Notes: generated by a model from the sequence alone, not told the origin. Positions 25,910-35,691 are shown, counted from the stretch's first letter. The stretch: DNA of 64,000 nt from Palsa-1392 sp963819975 (GCA_963819975.1 CAWFYE010000001.1:1-64000), one strand, 5' to 3'. Numbers and translations are program-made.

Positions 25910-28900
25910 GTGAAAATACCCGCACCCGCTCATCCTTTTTCTCGTCCCTTCACAAACTCGTATCGACGGTCGCTCGAAGATCCTGTCCGCCGCTCTATCC
26001 TGGCGATCGTCATCCTCCAGCTTTGTCTGGCCCTCGCCGATTCTCCGGCGGCCCAACTCAAAGAAGCGCAGGTCAGTCAGGTCATTCATGACGTCAAACT
26101 TCTCCCTCAGCAGGCCGCCCCTCGGCCGGCGGCGATTCGTGACGAGGTGCGGGAAGGAACGGCCGTCCGCACTGGTATCGAATCCCGCGCGGAACTTACC
26201 TTTACCGATGAGACCATCGCCCGGCTCGGCGCGAACACGATTTTCAGTTTCGACCAGGGCACACGCAATCTCGAACTGGGTGGCGGCGCCATGCTCCTGC
26301 GCGTCCCGAAAAACGCCGGCGGCGCGCAGATAAATACCTCGGCGGTTACGGCGGCGATTACCGGGACCACCATCATGCTCGAGTATCACCCCGACGCGTA
26401 TATAAAGTTCGTGGTCCTCGAAGGCACGGGCCGGATTTTTCGGAACAATCGCGTCGGGGAATCCGTTCTTCTGCACGCCGGGCAGATGCTGATCGTTAGT
26501 CCGAAAGGAACCACTCTGCCTGATCCGGTGGATGTCGATCTCGATCGCCTGATCAAGACCTCCGCTCTTTTATCGGGCGATTTCGCACCGCTCCCGAGCC
26601 TGAATCTCATCGCGAAGGAGGTCAAGGTGCAGGAACAGGCGAAAGCCGAACAAGCGCTTCTTGATACCAACCTGGTTATCTTCGGCGGCGGCACGGCGGT
26701 GACTTTGACCAGCGCGATAGACGCGGTCGACCAACGGGCGGCGGTGATGGAAACGACTGGAAACGGTGGATCCAACCAGCCTACGCCCACTCCGACAGCG
26801 ACGCCGACCGGCACCCCAACCCCGACGGTAACGCCAACTCCGACAGTCACAGTCACACCCACGCCGACGGTCACGCCCACTCCCACCGTCACACCGACAC
26901 CGACAGTGACGCCGACTCCGACTGTCACACCGACGCCGACCGTCACACCAACTCCTACCGTTACACCTACTCCGACGATCACGCCCACTCCGACGATCAC
27001 GCCCACTCCCACAATCACGCCTACCCCGACAATTACCCCTACTCCAACGCTGACACCTACCCCCACCCCAACGATCACGCCGACGCCGACCCCGACCATT
27101 ACCCCGCCACCGGCCGACAATGCGACCTACAACGGCGGCACTGGGAACTGGAGCGATCCCAACAACTGGACGCCAAGCGTGGTGCCCAATAACGGCAACA
27201 ACGGCGTTGACTATGACGTGACTTTTTCCACCGGCACGCTCACGCAGGACATCGTGGCCGGGGTCACAATCAACCAGCTCTTCATGAGCGGCGGCACCCT
27301 CGTCCTGGCCAATCCGCTCACGCTCAACTACGGACTCAAATTCAGCGGCGGCTCGATCACCTCGGGCACGCTGAACACCGCGGGCGACAGCATCCAATCG
27401 GCCGTCTTAACGGTGAACAACACCACGATCAATAACTCGGGCCACTACGACATCACCCTCACCGGCGGAAACGCCTTCAGCGGCGGCGGCTCCATCTTTA
27501 ATAACTCCGGCAACCTCACCGCCAGCCTTGGGGAGGGATCGGTCAACTTCAATATCCCGCTCAGTAATGCCGGCACCGTCTCCGCCGAAAGCGGCACCCT
27601 CGTTCTCGTTAGCGGCGGCACCATCTCCGGCACCGCCGCCGCCGCCGCCGGAGCGGTTTTGCAATTCGGGAGCGCTTTCACCATCGTCGATGGCGCCCAG
27701 TTCGGCGGCGGCGGCCTCGTTCAATTCAACAACGCCACCACCACCACCCTCTCCGGCACGATCACAAATAATGGCGCCGTCCGGATCAACTCCACCGGCA
27801 GCTTTACCGATTTTGTGCTGAGCGATGATGTCACGTTCACCGGTTCCGGCGTCCTGACTCTGGCCAATGCCGATCGCATCCGCGGCAGCGGCATTTTCAT
27901 CAACGCCGGCAACACGATTAACGGGGAGACGAATAACTCCGGAAGTTTTGGGAACAATGCGATCGGAATCATCAATCAAGCCGGCGCCGTGATCGAGGCG
28001 AATATCGCGGGTCTGACCCTGAACGTCGATCCGAATGCAGCCGTCGGCCTAGCGAATCAAGGAACCCTGGAAGCGACCAATGGCGGTATCCTGCGACTCA
28101 ATGGCAATGGCGGCGGCGCCTTCGACAACACCGGCGGCGTCATCCTGGCCTTCGACGGGTCCCAAGTGCAATTCACCGATACCGCCGCGGTCACGGGCGG
28201 CACGCTCGCAACCGTTGGCAGCGGAGAAATCCACGTCACCAACTCGGCCACCCTGACTTCCCTGATCAACAGCGGCACACTCATCGGGAACAACGCCAGC
28301 GCGACAACGATCGCCGGCACGATCACCAACACCGGGTCCATCCTGATTAATTCCAGCGGCAGTTTCACCGATCTGGTGCTAAACGGCGATGTCGGCCTGA
28401 ATGGCGGGGGCGTTCTGACTTTGATCAATGCCGATCGGATCCGGGGGAGCGGCATCCTGACTAACTTTGACAACGTGATTGAAGGAGAGACGACTAACTC
28501 CGGAAGCCTCGGGAACAACGTAATCGGCATCATTAATCAAGCCAGCGGACTGATCGACGCGAACGTGGCCGGCCTTTTCCTGAACGTCGATCCGAACAGC
28601 GGTTCTGGCCTAACGAATAACGGCACAATGCAGGCGAGCGGAGGAGGCCTTCTGCGCCTGAACGGCAATGGCGGAGGCGAGTTTACCAACAACGGCGTGA
28701 TCCAAGCGCTCGACGGCTCGGAAGTCAGTCTCATCAGCGGCGCGACCATCAACGGCGGTATCCTGACCACGGTCGGAAGCGGCGTTATCCGCAATCTCGG
28801 CACCGCCACCCTCAACGGCGTGACTAACTCGGGCTCCTTTATCGGAAACAACGCCTCCACCACCACTCTTGTCGGCACGATCAATAACACGGGCAGCATT

Positions 28901-31900
28901 CTACTTAACTCCACCGGCAGTTTCACCGACCTCCTAATTAATGGCGATGTCACCTTGACTGGAGGAAGCACGCTCACCTTGCAAAACGCCGACCGCGTCC
29001 GCGGGACGGGTACTCTTTTCAACGGCGGGACCAGCGGCGAGGCCTTCACTATCCAAGGCGAAACAAGCAACTCCGGCAGCCTCGGCAATAACGAACTGGC
29101 GATCGTTAATCGCATCGGCGGATTGATCGACGCCAATGTCTTCAATGGGACGAACGGCCTTGCTCTGGTGATTGATCCCCGTGCCGTCGATGGCCTGATC
29201 AATCTCGGAGCGATGCGCGCCTCCGGGGGCGGCGTTCTGCTGCTCACCGGTAATGGCGGTGGCGCCTTTTTCAACACCGGGGGCACGATCGAAGCGCTCG
29301 ATGGCTCACAGGTCCAGCTGACCGCCGGCGCGAGCATCACGGGTGGGACGCTGTCCACGGCCGGCACCGGCACTTTCCACAATCTGGGCACGGCCACGCT
29401 TACCGGCCTAACGAACGCAGGTTCCTTCATCGCTAACAATGCCTCCACGACCACCGTGGCGGGCACAATCACCAACACCGGAAGCATTGTCATTAGCTCC
29501 ACCGGGAGTTTCACAGATCTCAGTCTGAGCGGCAACGTCACCCTGAACGGCGGTGGCGTCCTTACCTTATCGAATGCCGACCGCGTCAACGGCGCCGGGA
29601 TTCTCACCAACGTCAATAACACCATCCAGGGCGAAACGAGCAATTCCGGCAGCCTTGGCACAAACCTGATCGGGATCGTCAATCAATCGCTTATCGATGC
29701 CAACGTCGCCGGCCTTTCGCTCAACGTCGATCCCAACTCCGGCAACGGTCTCGTCAACCAAGGCACGATGCGCGCGAGCAACGGCGGCATTCTTCTGTTG
29801 AACGGGAACGGCGGAGGCGCCTTTACTAACACCGGCGCAACAGTCTCGGCATTGACCGGATCGGAAGTCCAATTGAGCAACGGCGCCTCAATTACCGGCG
29901 GAACGCTGAGCAGCATTGGCACTGGCGTGATCCGGAATCTCGGGACCGCGACGCTTACCACGCTAACCCTCTCCGGCAGCTTCATCGCCAACAACGCGAG
30001 CACCACCACCATCAACGGCGCGATTACCAACACCGGCAGCATCGTGATCAACTCAACGGGTTCCTTTACCGATCTTAGCCTCGGCAGCCCCGTCACGCTC
30101 ACTGGCGCTGGTACTCTTACCTTGTCGAACGCAGATCGCATCAACGGCGCGGGAATTCTCACCAACGTCAACAACACCATCCAGGGCGAGACGAACAACG
30201 CCGGCAGCCTGGGCACGAACCTGATCGGGATCGTGAATCAAGCCGGCGGAGTCATCAGCGCAAACGTCGCGGGTCTGAACCTGAACGTCGATCCGAACTC
30301 CGCAAACGGGCTCGTCAACCTGGGCTTGATGCAGGCCAGCAATGGCGGTCACCTTCTGCTCAATGGCAACGGCGGCGGCGCCTTCACCAACACCGGCGGC
30401 ACCATCATCGCCCAGACCGGGTCCGAGGTACAACTCAGCAACGGCGCGTCCATCACGGGCGGAACTCTCAGCACCGTCGGCACCGGACTTTTCCGCAATC
30501 TCGGAAGCTCCACGCTCAACTCACTGACTCTCGCCGGCAGCTTCATCGCCAACAACGCGAGCACCACCACCATCAACGGCGGCATCGTCAATAGCGGCAG
30601 CATCACGATCGGTTCCACCGGCTCCTTCACCGATCTTTCGTTAGGCAGCAGCGTCACGCTGACCGGGGGTGGCCTTCTCGCCCTCTCCAACGCGGACCGC
30701 GTTCTGGGCAGCGGCATCCTGACCAATACGAACAACACCATTCAGGGTGAAACGAGTAATAGCGGCAGTTTCGGGACGAACGTGATCGGGATCGTTAACC
30801 AAGCCGGCGGCCTCATCTCGGCGAACGTCTCCGGGCTGACTCTAAACGTGGATCCGAACCTCGCCAACGGCCTCGTCAATCAAGGCACGATGCAGGCCAT
30901 CAACGGCGGCATCCTTCTCTTGAACGGCAACGGCGGAGGCACCTTCACTAACAGCGGCACGATCAAGGCGACCGGCGGCACCCTGCAATCGACCGGCGCG
31001 CTCACGTCCTCAGGAACAGTCGATGTCGGAGCCGACTCACTTTCAATTACCGGCAGCGGCACTTACACGCAGAGCGCCGGCACCTTCCGTCTCGCGGGCG
31101 GGAGCGTGACCTCCTCGACAGCACTGGTTTTCAACGGCGGCTTGATTGACGCCCGCGGCACGATCAACGCCGCGATCACCAACAGCGCCAACCTCCAGCC
31201 CGCCCTCGGCGGCGCCGGCCTCGTCGTTAATGGCAACGTCACCCTCCTCAGCTCCTCGCAACTCACCTTCCAACTTGCTGGCCTCACCCAGGGCAACCAA
31301 TACGGCTTCCTCAACGTCAACGGCACCGTTGCCCTCAACGGCAACCTCGTTGTCTCGTTCGTCGATCCATTCCAGGCCGGCAACAACGATAACTTCACCG
31401 TTCTCAGTTCCACTTCACTCTCCGGCGCCTTTACCAACGTCCCCTCCGGCAGCCGCCTCGCCGCCACCGATAACTCCGGCACTTTCCTTGTCACTTATGA
31501 TGGCACGACCGTCATCCTGTCCGATTTCCAGCCCTCCGGCGATACTCCCGCGTCATCGAGCGCAACCGCCTCCAGCAGATCAGTCATCGCGCCCGCCGGG
31601 AAGGGCGCCAAGACAAAGAATTCCGATGGTGACGCCATGAACAAGCCAGTCGTCGGTCCGGCGACGCCGAGCGTCGCCGTGAACACTGCACTGGCCGCCG
31701 ATCCGTCCGCCACAGACGCTCCTACCGTGGCTTCCCCGACTGCTGCCTCCCAAAGAAAAACTGCGGTTGCCCGAGCCCGGGCCCGTATGGTCGCGATCAA
31801 ACTGAAAAATTCGGATCAACTCCTTGATTTGCTCGAGGGATCCGGCGCCACGACGGCAAATGGCAAAGTGATCGTGACCGCGAAACCCGTCGCGAGCCGC

Positions 31901-32038
31901 AGAACCGCCGCCCAGCCGCGCACGTCCGCAAATCAGCCTGCGGGCGGGAAAGGGCGCGATAATCAGCCGAGGACTCCGGACAGCCATCGCAGCGAGGCAG
32001 CCAATCGAGCCCCCGTCGCTCCCAGAGCGGTCAACTGA
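25910..32038 (+). CDS. FecR-domain giant beta-helix protein 2
   Basis: A 2042-residue paralogue of the protein at 22011, starting with GTG at 25910. A signal helix (ILAIVILQLCLALADSPAA) precedes the FecR domain at about residues 45-200, where VRTGIESRAELTFTDETIAR, LEYHPDAYIKFVVLEGTGR and ESVLLHAGQML match the first copy. A TPTPTVTPTPT linker covers about residues 285-400. Tandem modules of about 187 residues follow (NGNGGGAF, NNASTTT, NADRI..GAGILTN, GIVNQAGG), then a C-terminal region QGNQYGFLNVNGTVAL. The last 180 residues are Ser/Ala/Lys-rich. The modules predict a long right-handed beta-helix rod. No membrane barrel ends the protein. The role is probably adhesion or surface coating, inferred from architecture only. 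Confidence 0.85.
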   Translation: MKIPAPAHPFSRPFTNSYRRSLEDPVRRSILAIVILQLCLALADSPAAQLKEAQVSQVIHDVKLLPQQAAPRPAAIRDEVREGTAVRTGIESRAELTFTDETIARLGANTIFSFDQGTRNLELGGGAMLLRVPKNAGGAQINTSAVTAAITGTTIMLEYHPDAYIKFVVLEGTGRIFRNNRVGESVLLHAGQMLIVSPKGTTLPDPVDVDLDRLIKTSALLSGDFAPLPSLNLIAKEVKVQEQAKAEQALLDTNLVIFGGGTAVTLTSAIDAVDQRAAVMETTGNGGSNQPTPTPTATPTGTPTPTVTPTPTVTVTPTPTVTPTPTVTPTPTVTPTPTVTPTPTVTPTPTVTPTPTITPTPTITPTPTITPTPTITPTPTLTPTPTPTITPTPTPTITPPPADNATYNGGTGNWSDPNNWTPSVVPNNGNNGVDYDVTFSTGTLTQDIVAGVTINQLFMSGGTLVLANPLTLNYGLKFSGGSITSGTLNTAGDSIQSAVLTVNNTTINNSGHYDITLTGGNAFSGGGSIFNNSGNLTASLGEGSVNFNIPLSNAGTVSAESGTLVLVSGGTISGTAAAAAGAVLQFGSAFTIVDGAQFGGGGLVQFNNATTTTLSGTITNNGAVRINSTGSFTDFVLSDDVTFTGSGVLTLANADRIRGSGIFINAGNTINGETNNSGSFGNNAIGIINQAGAVIEANIAGLTLNVDPNAAVGLANQGTLEATNGGILRLNGNGGGAFDNTGGVILAFDGSQVQFTDTAAVTGGTLATVGSGEIHVTNSATLTSLINSGTLIGNNASATTIAGTITNTGSILINSSGSFTDLVLNGDVGLNGGGVLTLINADRIRGSGILTNFDNVIEGETTNSGSLGNNVIGIINQASGLIDANVAGLFLNVDPNSGSGLTNNGTMQASGGGLLRLNGNGGGEFTNNGVIQALDGSEVSLISGATINGGILTTVGSGVIRNLGTATLNGVTNSGSFIGNNASTTTLVGTINNTGSILLNSTGSFTDLLINGDVTLTGGSTLTLQNADRVRGTGTLFNGGTSGEAFTIQGETSNSGSLGNNELAIVNRIGGLIDANVFNGTNGLALVIDPRAVDGLINLGAMRASGGGVLLLTGNGGGAFFNTGGTIEALDGSQVQLTAGASITGGTLSTAGTGTFHNLGTATLTGLTNAGSFIANNASTTTVAGTITNTGSIVISSTGSFTDLSLSGNVTLNGGGVLTLSNADRVNGAGILTNVNNTIQGETSNSGSLGTNLIGIVNQSLIDANVAGLSLNVDPNSGNGLVNQGTMRASNGGILLLNGNGGGAFTNTGATVSALTGSEVQLSNGASITGGTLSSIGTGVIRNLGTATLTTLTLSGSFIANNASTTTINGAITNTGSIVINSTGSFTDLSLGSPVTLTGAGTLTLSNADRINGAGILTNVNNTIQGETNNAGSLGTNLIGIVNQAGGVISANVAGLNLNVDPNSANGLVNLGLMQASNGGHLLLNGNGGGAFTNTGGTIIAQTGSEVQLSNGASITGGTLSTVGTGLFRNLGSSTLNSLTLAGSFIANNASTTTINGGIVNSGSITIGSTGSFTDLSLGSSVTLTGGGLLALSNADRVLGSGILTNTNNTIQGETSNSGSFGTNVIGIVNQAGGLISANVSGLTLNVDPNLANGLVNQGTMQAINGGILLLNGNGGGTFTNSGTIKATGGTLQSTGALTSSGTVDVGADSLSITGSGTYTQSAGTFRLAGGSVTSSTALVFNGGLIDARGTINAAITNSANLQPALGGAGLVVNGNVTLLSSSQLTFQLAGLTQGNQYGFLNVNGTVALNGNLVVSFVDPFQAGNNDNFTVLSSTSLSGAFTNVPSGSRLAATDNSGTFLVTYDGTTVILSDFQPSGDTPASSSATASSRSVIAPAGKGAKTKNSDGDAMNKPVVGPATPSVAVNTALAADPSATDAPTVASPTAASQRKTAVARARARMVAIKLKNSDQLLDLLEGSGATTANGKVIVTAKPVASRRTAAQPRTSANQPAGGKGRDNQPRTPDSHRSEAANRAPVAPRAVN
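26780..27110 (+). repeat. Pro-Thr linker repeat 2
   Basis: Nearly exact tandem units of 12 and 18 nt (ACTCCGACNGTCACACC type) encode about 55 repeated TP/TV/TI pairs. The purity is higher than in the first paralogue, suggesting recent expansion. Confidence 0.88.
27750..30990 (+). repeat. about 560-bp tandem modules (six)
   Basis: The landmark coding NGNGGG recurs at about 28100, 28665, 29250, 29805, 30366 and 30928 (spacings 565, 585, 555, 561, 562). A second landmark (GTITN/GAITN) recurs at about 27752, 28312, 28868, 29456, 30012 and 30573. The later modules are the most similar to each other, as expected for ongoing unequal recombination. The only large indel is in the third module. Confidence 0.85.
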
Positions 32039-32198
32039 CGCGCTGTCGAAAACAGCTGGAAACCGGCCAGAATCTACACGACAGGACCGTCAGGGTAGAA
32101 TCGTTCCAGTCTCCGCTCAGGAGGGCATCGCACCGTCGATGCCGTGACGTTGGGCGTGGGACCACCCTTGAAACGACAGCGCGCTCCCCCCAGAAGCG

Positions 32199-32236
32199 AG
32201 AAAATCGGTTGCATAGACGGTGTTCCCCGCTAACTT
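32199..32236 (+). promoter_or_regulatory. rpsN promoter, near-leaderless
   Basis: AGAAAATCGGTTG (32199-32211) is identical to the 13-mer before rpmI. It carries a -35-like TTGCAT (32209-32214), a 16-bp spacer and a -10-like TAACTT (32231-32236). CCGCGTTCCTT then leads straight into the ATG at 32248. Confidence 0.6.
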
Positions 32237-32247
32237 CCGCGTTCCTT

Positions 32248-32517
32248 ATGGCGAAAACTTCCTGGCTCAATCGCAACGAACGCAAGCGCAAGACGGTGGC
32301 GAAATACGCTGCCCTCCGCGCTGAGCTGAAGGCGAAGAAGGATTACATCGGCCTCTCCCAGCTGCCCCGCGACGCCAGCCCGACCCGGGTGGTGAACCGC
32401 TGCCAGGTGACCGGCCGTCGGCGCGCCTTCATTCGCCGTTTCAAGCTTTCCCGCCTGACCTTCCGCGAGCTCGCTTCCGCCGGTCTCATTCCCGGTGTGA
32501 CGAAGTCGAGCTGGTAG
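32248..32517 (+). CDS. rpsN: 30S ribosomal protein S14
   Basis: An 89-residue uS14 of the zinc-free type. MAKTSWLNRNERKRKTVAKY opens the protein, and VNRCQVTGRRRAFIRRFKLS is the conserved rRNA-binding segment. The CxxC pairs of the zinc form are missing. The gene is isolated from the usual spc ribosomal operon. It shares a promoter-like 13-mer and a near-leaderless layout with rpmI 11.6 kb away, so the two may be co-regulated. The ATG at 32248 is set by homology; upstream sequence has no Shine-Dalgarno motif. Confidence 0.94.
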   Translation: MAKTSWLNRNERKRKTVAKYAALRAELKAKKDYIGLSQLPRDASPTRVVNRCQVTGRRRAFIRRFKLSRLTFRELASAGLIPGVTKSSW

Positions 32518-32560
32518 CCCGCCGAGCGCGGCTCTCGGGTGCTTCCTCCGCATCCGCTCC

Positions 32561-33946
32561 ATGAATTTTACACTTCCATTTCCGGCCCTCGCGACACTCA
32601 CCGAGGGCGTCGCCCAGCATTGGGACTCGCCCGGGCTTGTTATCGGCAAGCTGGCGGCAATCGGCGCGCTTGTCTTCCTGAACGGCTTTTTCGTCGCGGC
32701 CGAGTTTGCCCTCGTCAAAATCCGGATGAGCCAGCTCGAGGCGTTGGCCGACGAAGGCAACACACGCGCGGCCAAGGCCCAGGGCGTGGCGGGCGACCTC
32801 GATGCCTACCTTTCGGCTTGTCAGCTTGGGATCACGCTCGCGAGCCTCGGGCTGGGCTGGGTCGGGGAACCGTTCCTCGCCCAAATCCTGCAGCCGGCCT
32901 TTGCGCTCGTGGGAATCAGCTCACCGGCGATCATCACCTCGATCTCGTTTCTTCTCGCCTTCTCCGTCATCACTTTTCTCCACATCGTGCTCGGTGAACA
33001 GGCGCCGAAGATTCTCGCCATCCGCAAGGCGGTCCCGACGACTTTAATTATCAGTGGGCCGCTTCGGCTGTTCTACATCGTCTTCAAACCGGCAATTTGG
33101 TTTCTCAACGCCTCCTCCAACTGGGTCTTGAAACATGTCCTCCGGACCGAGCCGGTGAAGGAAGGCGAGCTGGCACACAGCGAAGAAGAGTTGCGGCTCA
33201 TTCTCGATGAGAGCGAAAAGTCCGACGAGGTCTCTTCGATCGGGCGCGACATCCTGGTTAACGCTCTCGACATGCGGCGCAGGGTGGTACGCGATATCAT
33301 GACTCCGCGCGGCGAGGTGGTTTATCTCGATATCGAGCAAACCTTCGACGACAACGTGAAAAGAGCGCTTGAATCGCGCCATACCCGTTTTCCGCTCTGC
33401 CGCGGCCATCTCGATCACGCGATCGGTCTCATCCACATCAAGGAGCTGGTTCCGATGATGCGCGACCCGGCACCCGATCTGATGAAGATCAAGCGCGAGC
33501 TCATCCCGGTGCCGGAAATGATGTCGCTCGAGAAGCTGCTCAATCTGTTCCTCGTCAGGCACGCGCACCTCGCGATCGTGGTCGACGAATACGGCGGCAC
33601 AGTCGGAATGGTGACGATGGAAAACATCCTCGAGGAACTGGTCGGCGACATCCAAGACGAGTTCGACGCGGAGAAAGCCGAGTTTCGCAAGATCAACGAC
33701 CTGGAGTTTATGGTCGATGGCGGGCTCGGACTCTACGAACTGCGCGACCTGGCCGATATCGAGCTGGAGAATTCTGATGTGAGCACGGTCGGCGGCTATG
33801 TCACTCACTTGTTAGGCCATCTCCCCAAGCAGGGTGAGCAGGTGCCGATCGAGGATTACATCGTGACCGTCTCCCAGACCGACGGGCGGCGCGTTGGCCA
33901 GCTTCATTTCAAGAAGATGGCCGATGACGACGGCCAGACGGAGTAA
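32561..33946 (+). CDS. CorC/HlyC-type CNNM membrane protein
   Basis: A 461-residue protein with the standard four-part layout. A DUF21/CNNM membrane domain covers about residues 25-200 (FLNGFFVAAEFALVKIRMSQ, ACQLGITLASLGLGWVGEPF, LHIVLGEQAPK). Two CBS domains follow at about 215-345 (VRDIMTPRGEVVYLDIE, VDEYGGTVGMVTMENIL), and a C-terminal CorC_HlyC domain at about 365-445. Family members are linked to magnesium/cobalt efflux or were once called haemolysins. It lies alone, downstream of rpsN. Transport specificity is not predictable. Confidence 0.9.
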   Translation: MNFTLPFPALATLTEGVAQHWDSPGLVIGKLAAIGALVFLNGFFVAAEFALVKIRMSQLEALADEGNTRAAKAQGVAGDLDAYLSACQLGITLASLGLGWVGEPFLAQILQPAFALVGISSPAIITSISFLLAFSVITFLHIVLGEQAPKILAIRKAVPTTLIISGPLRLFYIVFKPAIWFLNASSNWVLKHVLRTEPVKEGELAHSEEELRLILDESEKSDEVSSIGRDILVNALDMRRRVVRDIMTPRGEVVYLDIEQTFDDNVKRALESRHTRFPLCRGHLDHAIGLIHIKELVPMMRDPAPDLMKIKRELIPVPEMMSLEKLLNLFLVRHAHLAIVVDEYGGTVGMVTMENILEELVGDIQDEFDAEKAEFRKINDLEFMVDGGLGLYELRDLADIELENSDVSTVGGYVTHLLGHLPKQGEQVPIEDYIVTVSQTDGRRVGQLHFKKMADDDGQTE

Positions 33947-34066
33947 GTTGTCGCGTCGGCTGTCTCAGCGGATTCTGCGCGGCTCCGCATGCAGGAGCAT
34001 TCCTTGATGCGCTGAGAGAGCGCACGCTACGAAAACTCGCGTCAACTGAGGCGGGATTCGCAACGC

Positions 34067-34871
34067 CTAGAACCTGTTGAAATTCGCTACCACGTTGATC
34101 CCGCCCGCGGTCGGGGTTCCGTTTTCGTAGGCGGGCGTGAACTGCGCTTTCTTGACCGCGTTATCGAGCAGCACTCCCAGGCCGCTTCCTTTTGGATTCT
34201 CCGAAATCCCGGAGGTGCCGGTGACCATGCCTTTGGCGTCGACATTCACAACCGCCTCCGCTTGGCCCGAGACGAGCACGCCCTGGGTCAGCGTGCTGAT
34301 CTCTTTCTGGAGCGCTGAACCGCAGACCACCGACCAGTTGCGGTTGAATGTAGTTGGCCAGCTTGCCCACCCGATCGCGATCGTGCGTCGCGAGCGAAAC
34401 CACGATGACCGGCTCGCCATTCTGATGGATGAAGAGAACCGTGCCGCCGAGATAAACCCGCACTGGTTTGCCATTCACGGTCGCCGGTGTGAAGCGGCCC
34501 CAGTCGAGCGCCTTCTGCACGGCGTTCTTAAAAACATCGTTGTTCGCGACCAGGGCGTGGGTCGTCTCGACGATCCCCTCCTCTGTGATGTCGCAATAAA
34601 ATTGGACCGCGCCATCGAGCTTCGCGGCCGCGGCATCTTTCGGGAAATGGAGATAGTGCGTGATGGAATCCGCTTCCTGCTTCACCAGCGCGGGTGTCAC
34701 TGGACCCTTGATGGCTGGCGCGGCCTGGAAAGCGGGCGTCCCGGCAGCCGAAGGAGCGGGCGTGGCGGGAGCAGCGGTCTCGGTTTTCTTCTGGCAGGCA
34801 ACGAAGGAAATGCAGACCAGGGCCAGCGTGAGAAACAGATGAGCCAGCCGGCGGACGGAGATATTTTCCAT
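34067..34871 (-). pseudogene. TonB-C-like lipoprotein, frameshifted
   Basis: From ATG 34871 the frame starts with a signal and lipobox (LVCISFVAC, Cys at about residue 26) and a Thr/Pro/Ala linker. It continues with a TonB C-terminal-like domain (GAVQFYCDITEEGIVETTHA, NAVQKALDWGRFTPATVNGK). Near 34320-34330 the frame breaks: the continuation SALQKEISTLTQGVLVSGQA and a second TonB-like unit (DAKGMVTGTSGI, KKAQFTPAYENG) run in another frame to the stop at 34067. One base change in length would restore a two-domain protein of about 267 residues. Either the gene is recently inactivated or the base call is wrong. A periplasmic lipoprotein role is inferred. Confidence 0.7.
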
Positions 34872-34985
34872 GGTGAAACTCGCTGGAAGTAACCTCTGCG
34901 CTCGTTCTGCGCAAGTCGCGCGACCGGCAAGATGCGGGAAAAAAAGCGCTACCCAAGCGCGCAAACTCGCCCGACATTTCACTCT

Positions 34986-35591
34986 ATGGCATACGAACTA
35001 CCGAAATTACCCTACCCGAACGACGCCCTCGAACCGCACATCGATGCGAAGACGATGGAGATTCACCACGACAAACATCATCAGGCTTACATCACCAACC
35101 TGAACAAGGCGATCGAAGGCAAACCCGACCTCGAAGGCAAGTCGATCGAGGATCTGATCGGCAATCTCAGCGCCGTCCCGGAAGACATTCGCACCGCAGT
35201 GCGGAACAACGGCGGCGGTCATGCCAACCATTCGATGTTCTGGCAAATCATGGGCCCGAACGGCGGTGGCGAACCGAGCGGCAAACTGGCCGACGACATA
35301 AAGTCGACCTTTGGCAGCTTCGACGCTTTCAGGGAAAAGCTGGCCGACGCCGGCGCAAAACGTTTTGGAAGCGGCTGGGCCTGGCTGATCAAGAACAAGG
35401 CCGGCAAACTGGAGATCGTCTCGACCGCGAACCAGGACAGCCCGCTGATGGATGGCAACACGCCGATCCTCGGGGTCGACGTCTGGGAACACGCTTACTA
35501 TTTGAATTATCAGAATCGCCGGCCCGACTATCTCAAGGCGTGGTGGAACACGGTCAACTGGGCCGAGGTTTCGAAGCGCTACGAGAAGTAG
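34986..35591 (+). CDS. sodA: Fe/Mn superoxide dismutase
   Basis: A complete 201-residue superoxide dismutase converting superoxide to oxygen and hydrogen peroxide. Metal ligands are His27 (EIHHDKHH), His82 (GGGHANHSMFW), Asp165 and His169 (DVWEHAYYLNY). The GPNGGGEPSG loop and FGSGWAW segment are typical, and the Gly/Gln pattern suggests the manganese rather than the iron type, though this is not decisive. ATG 34986 (MAYELPKLPYPNDAL) is the family start. There is no signal peptide, so it is cytoplasmic. A strong terminator follows. Confidence 0.96.
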   Translation: MAYELPKLPYPNDALEPHIDAKTMEIHHDKHHQAYITNLNKAIEGKPDLEGKSIEDLIGNLSAVPEDIRTAVRNNGGGHANHSMFWQIMGPNGGGEPSGKLADDIKSTFGSFDAFREKLADAGAKRFGSGWAWLIKNKAGKLEIVSTANQDSPLMDGNTPILGVDVWEHAYYLNYQNRRPDYLKAWWNTVNWAEVSKRYEK

Positions 35592-35620
35592 CCGCCAGAA
35601 CTCAACGCTGGAACTCGCAA

Positions 35621-35653
35621 GAGGCGCGCCGCGCAAAGGGCGCGCCTCTTTTT
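35621..35653 (+). terminator. rho-independent terminator after sod
   Basis: A perfect 10-bp GC-rich stem, GAGGCGCGCC (35621-35630) with GGCGCGCCTC (35639-35648), is followed by TTTTT. It lies 30 bp after the superoxide dismutase stop. Confidence 0.9.
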
Positions 35654-35691
35654 GTAGCCGGGATCGCTGGCCGGGGCGCTCTCCAAATCGT

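Noticed and set aside
26780..27110. Possible CRISPR-like repeat array
   Set aside because: Units are 12-18 nt, contiguous and coding, with no unique spacers and no cas genes.
26386..27120. Long antisense frame of Val-Gly repeats opposite the Pro-Thr linker
   Set aside because: It is the complement of the TP-coding low-complexity DNA; the sense strand has the complete FecR protein.
28537..29682. 381-codon minus-strand frame in the module array
   Set aside because: It is a shadow of repeated coding DNA on the opposite strand, Val/Pro-rich with no domain.
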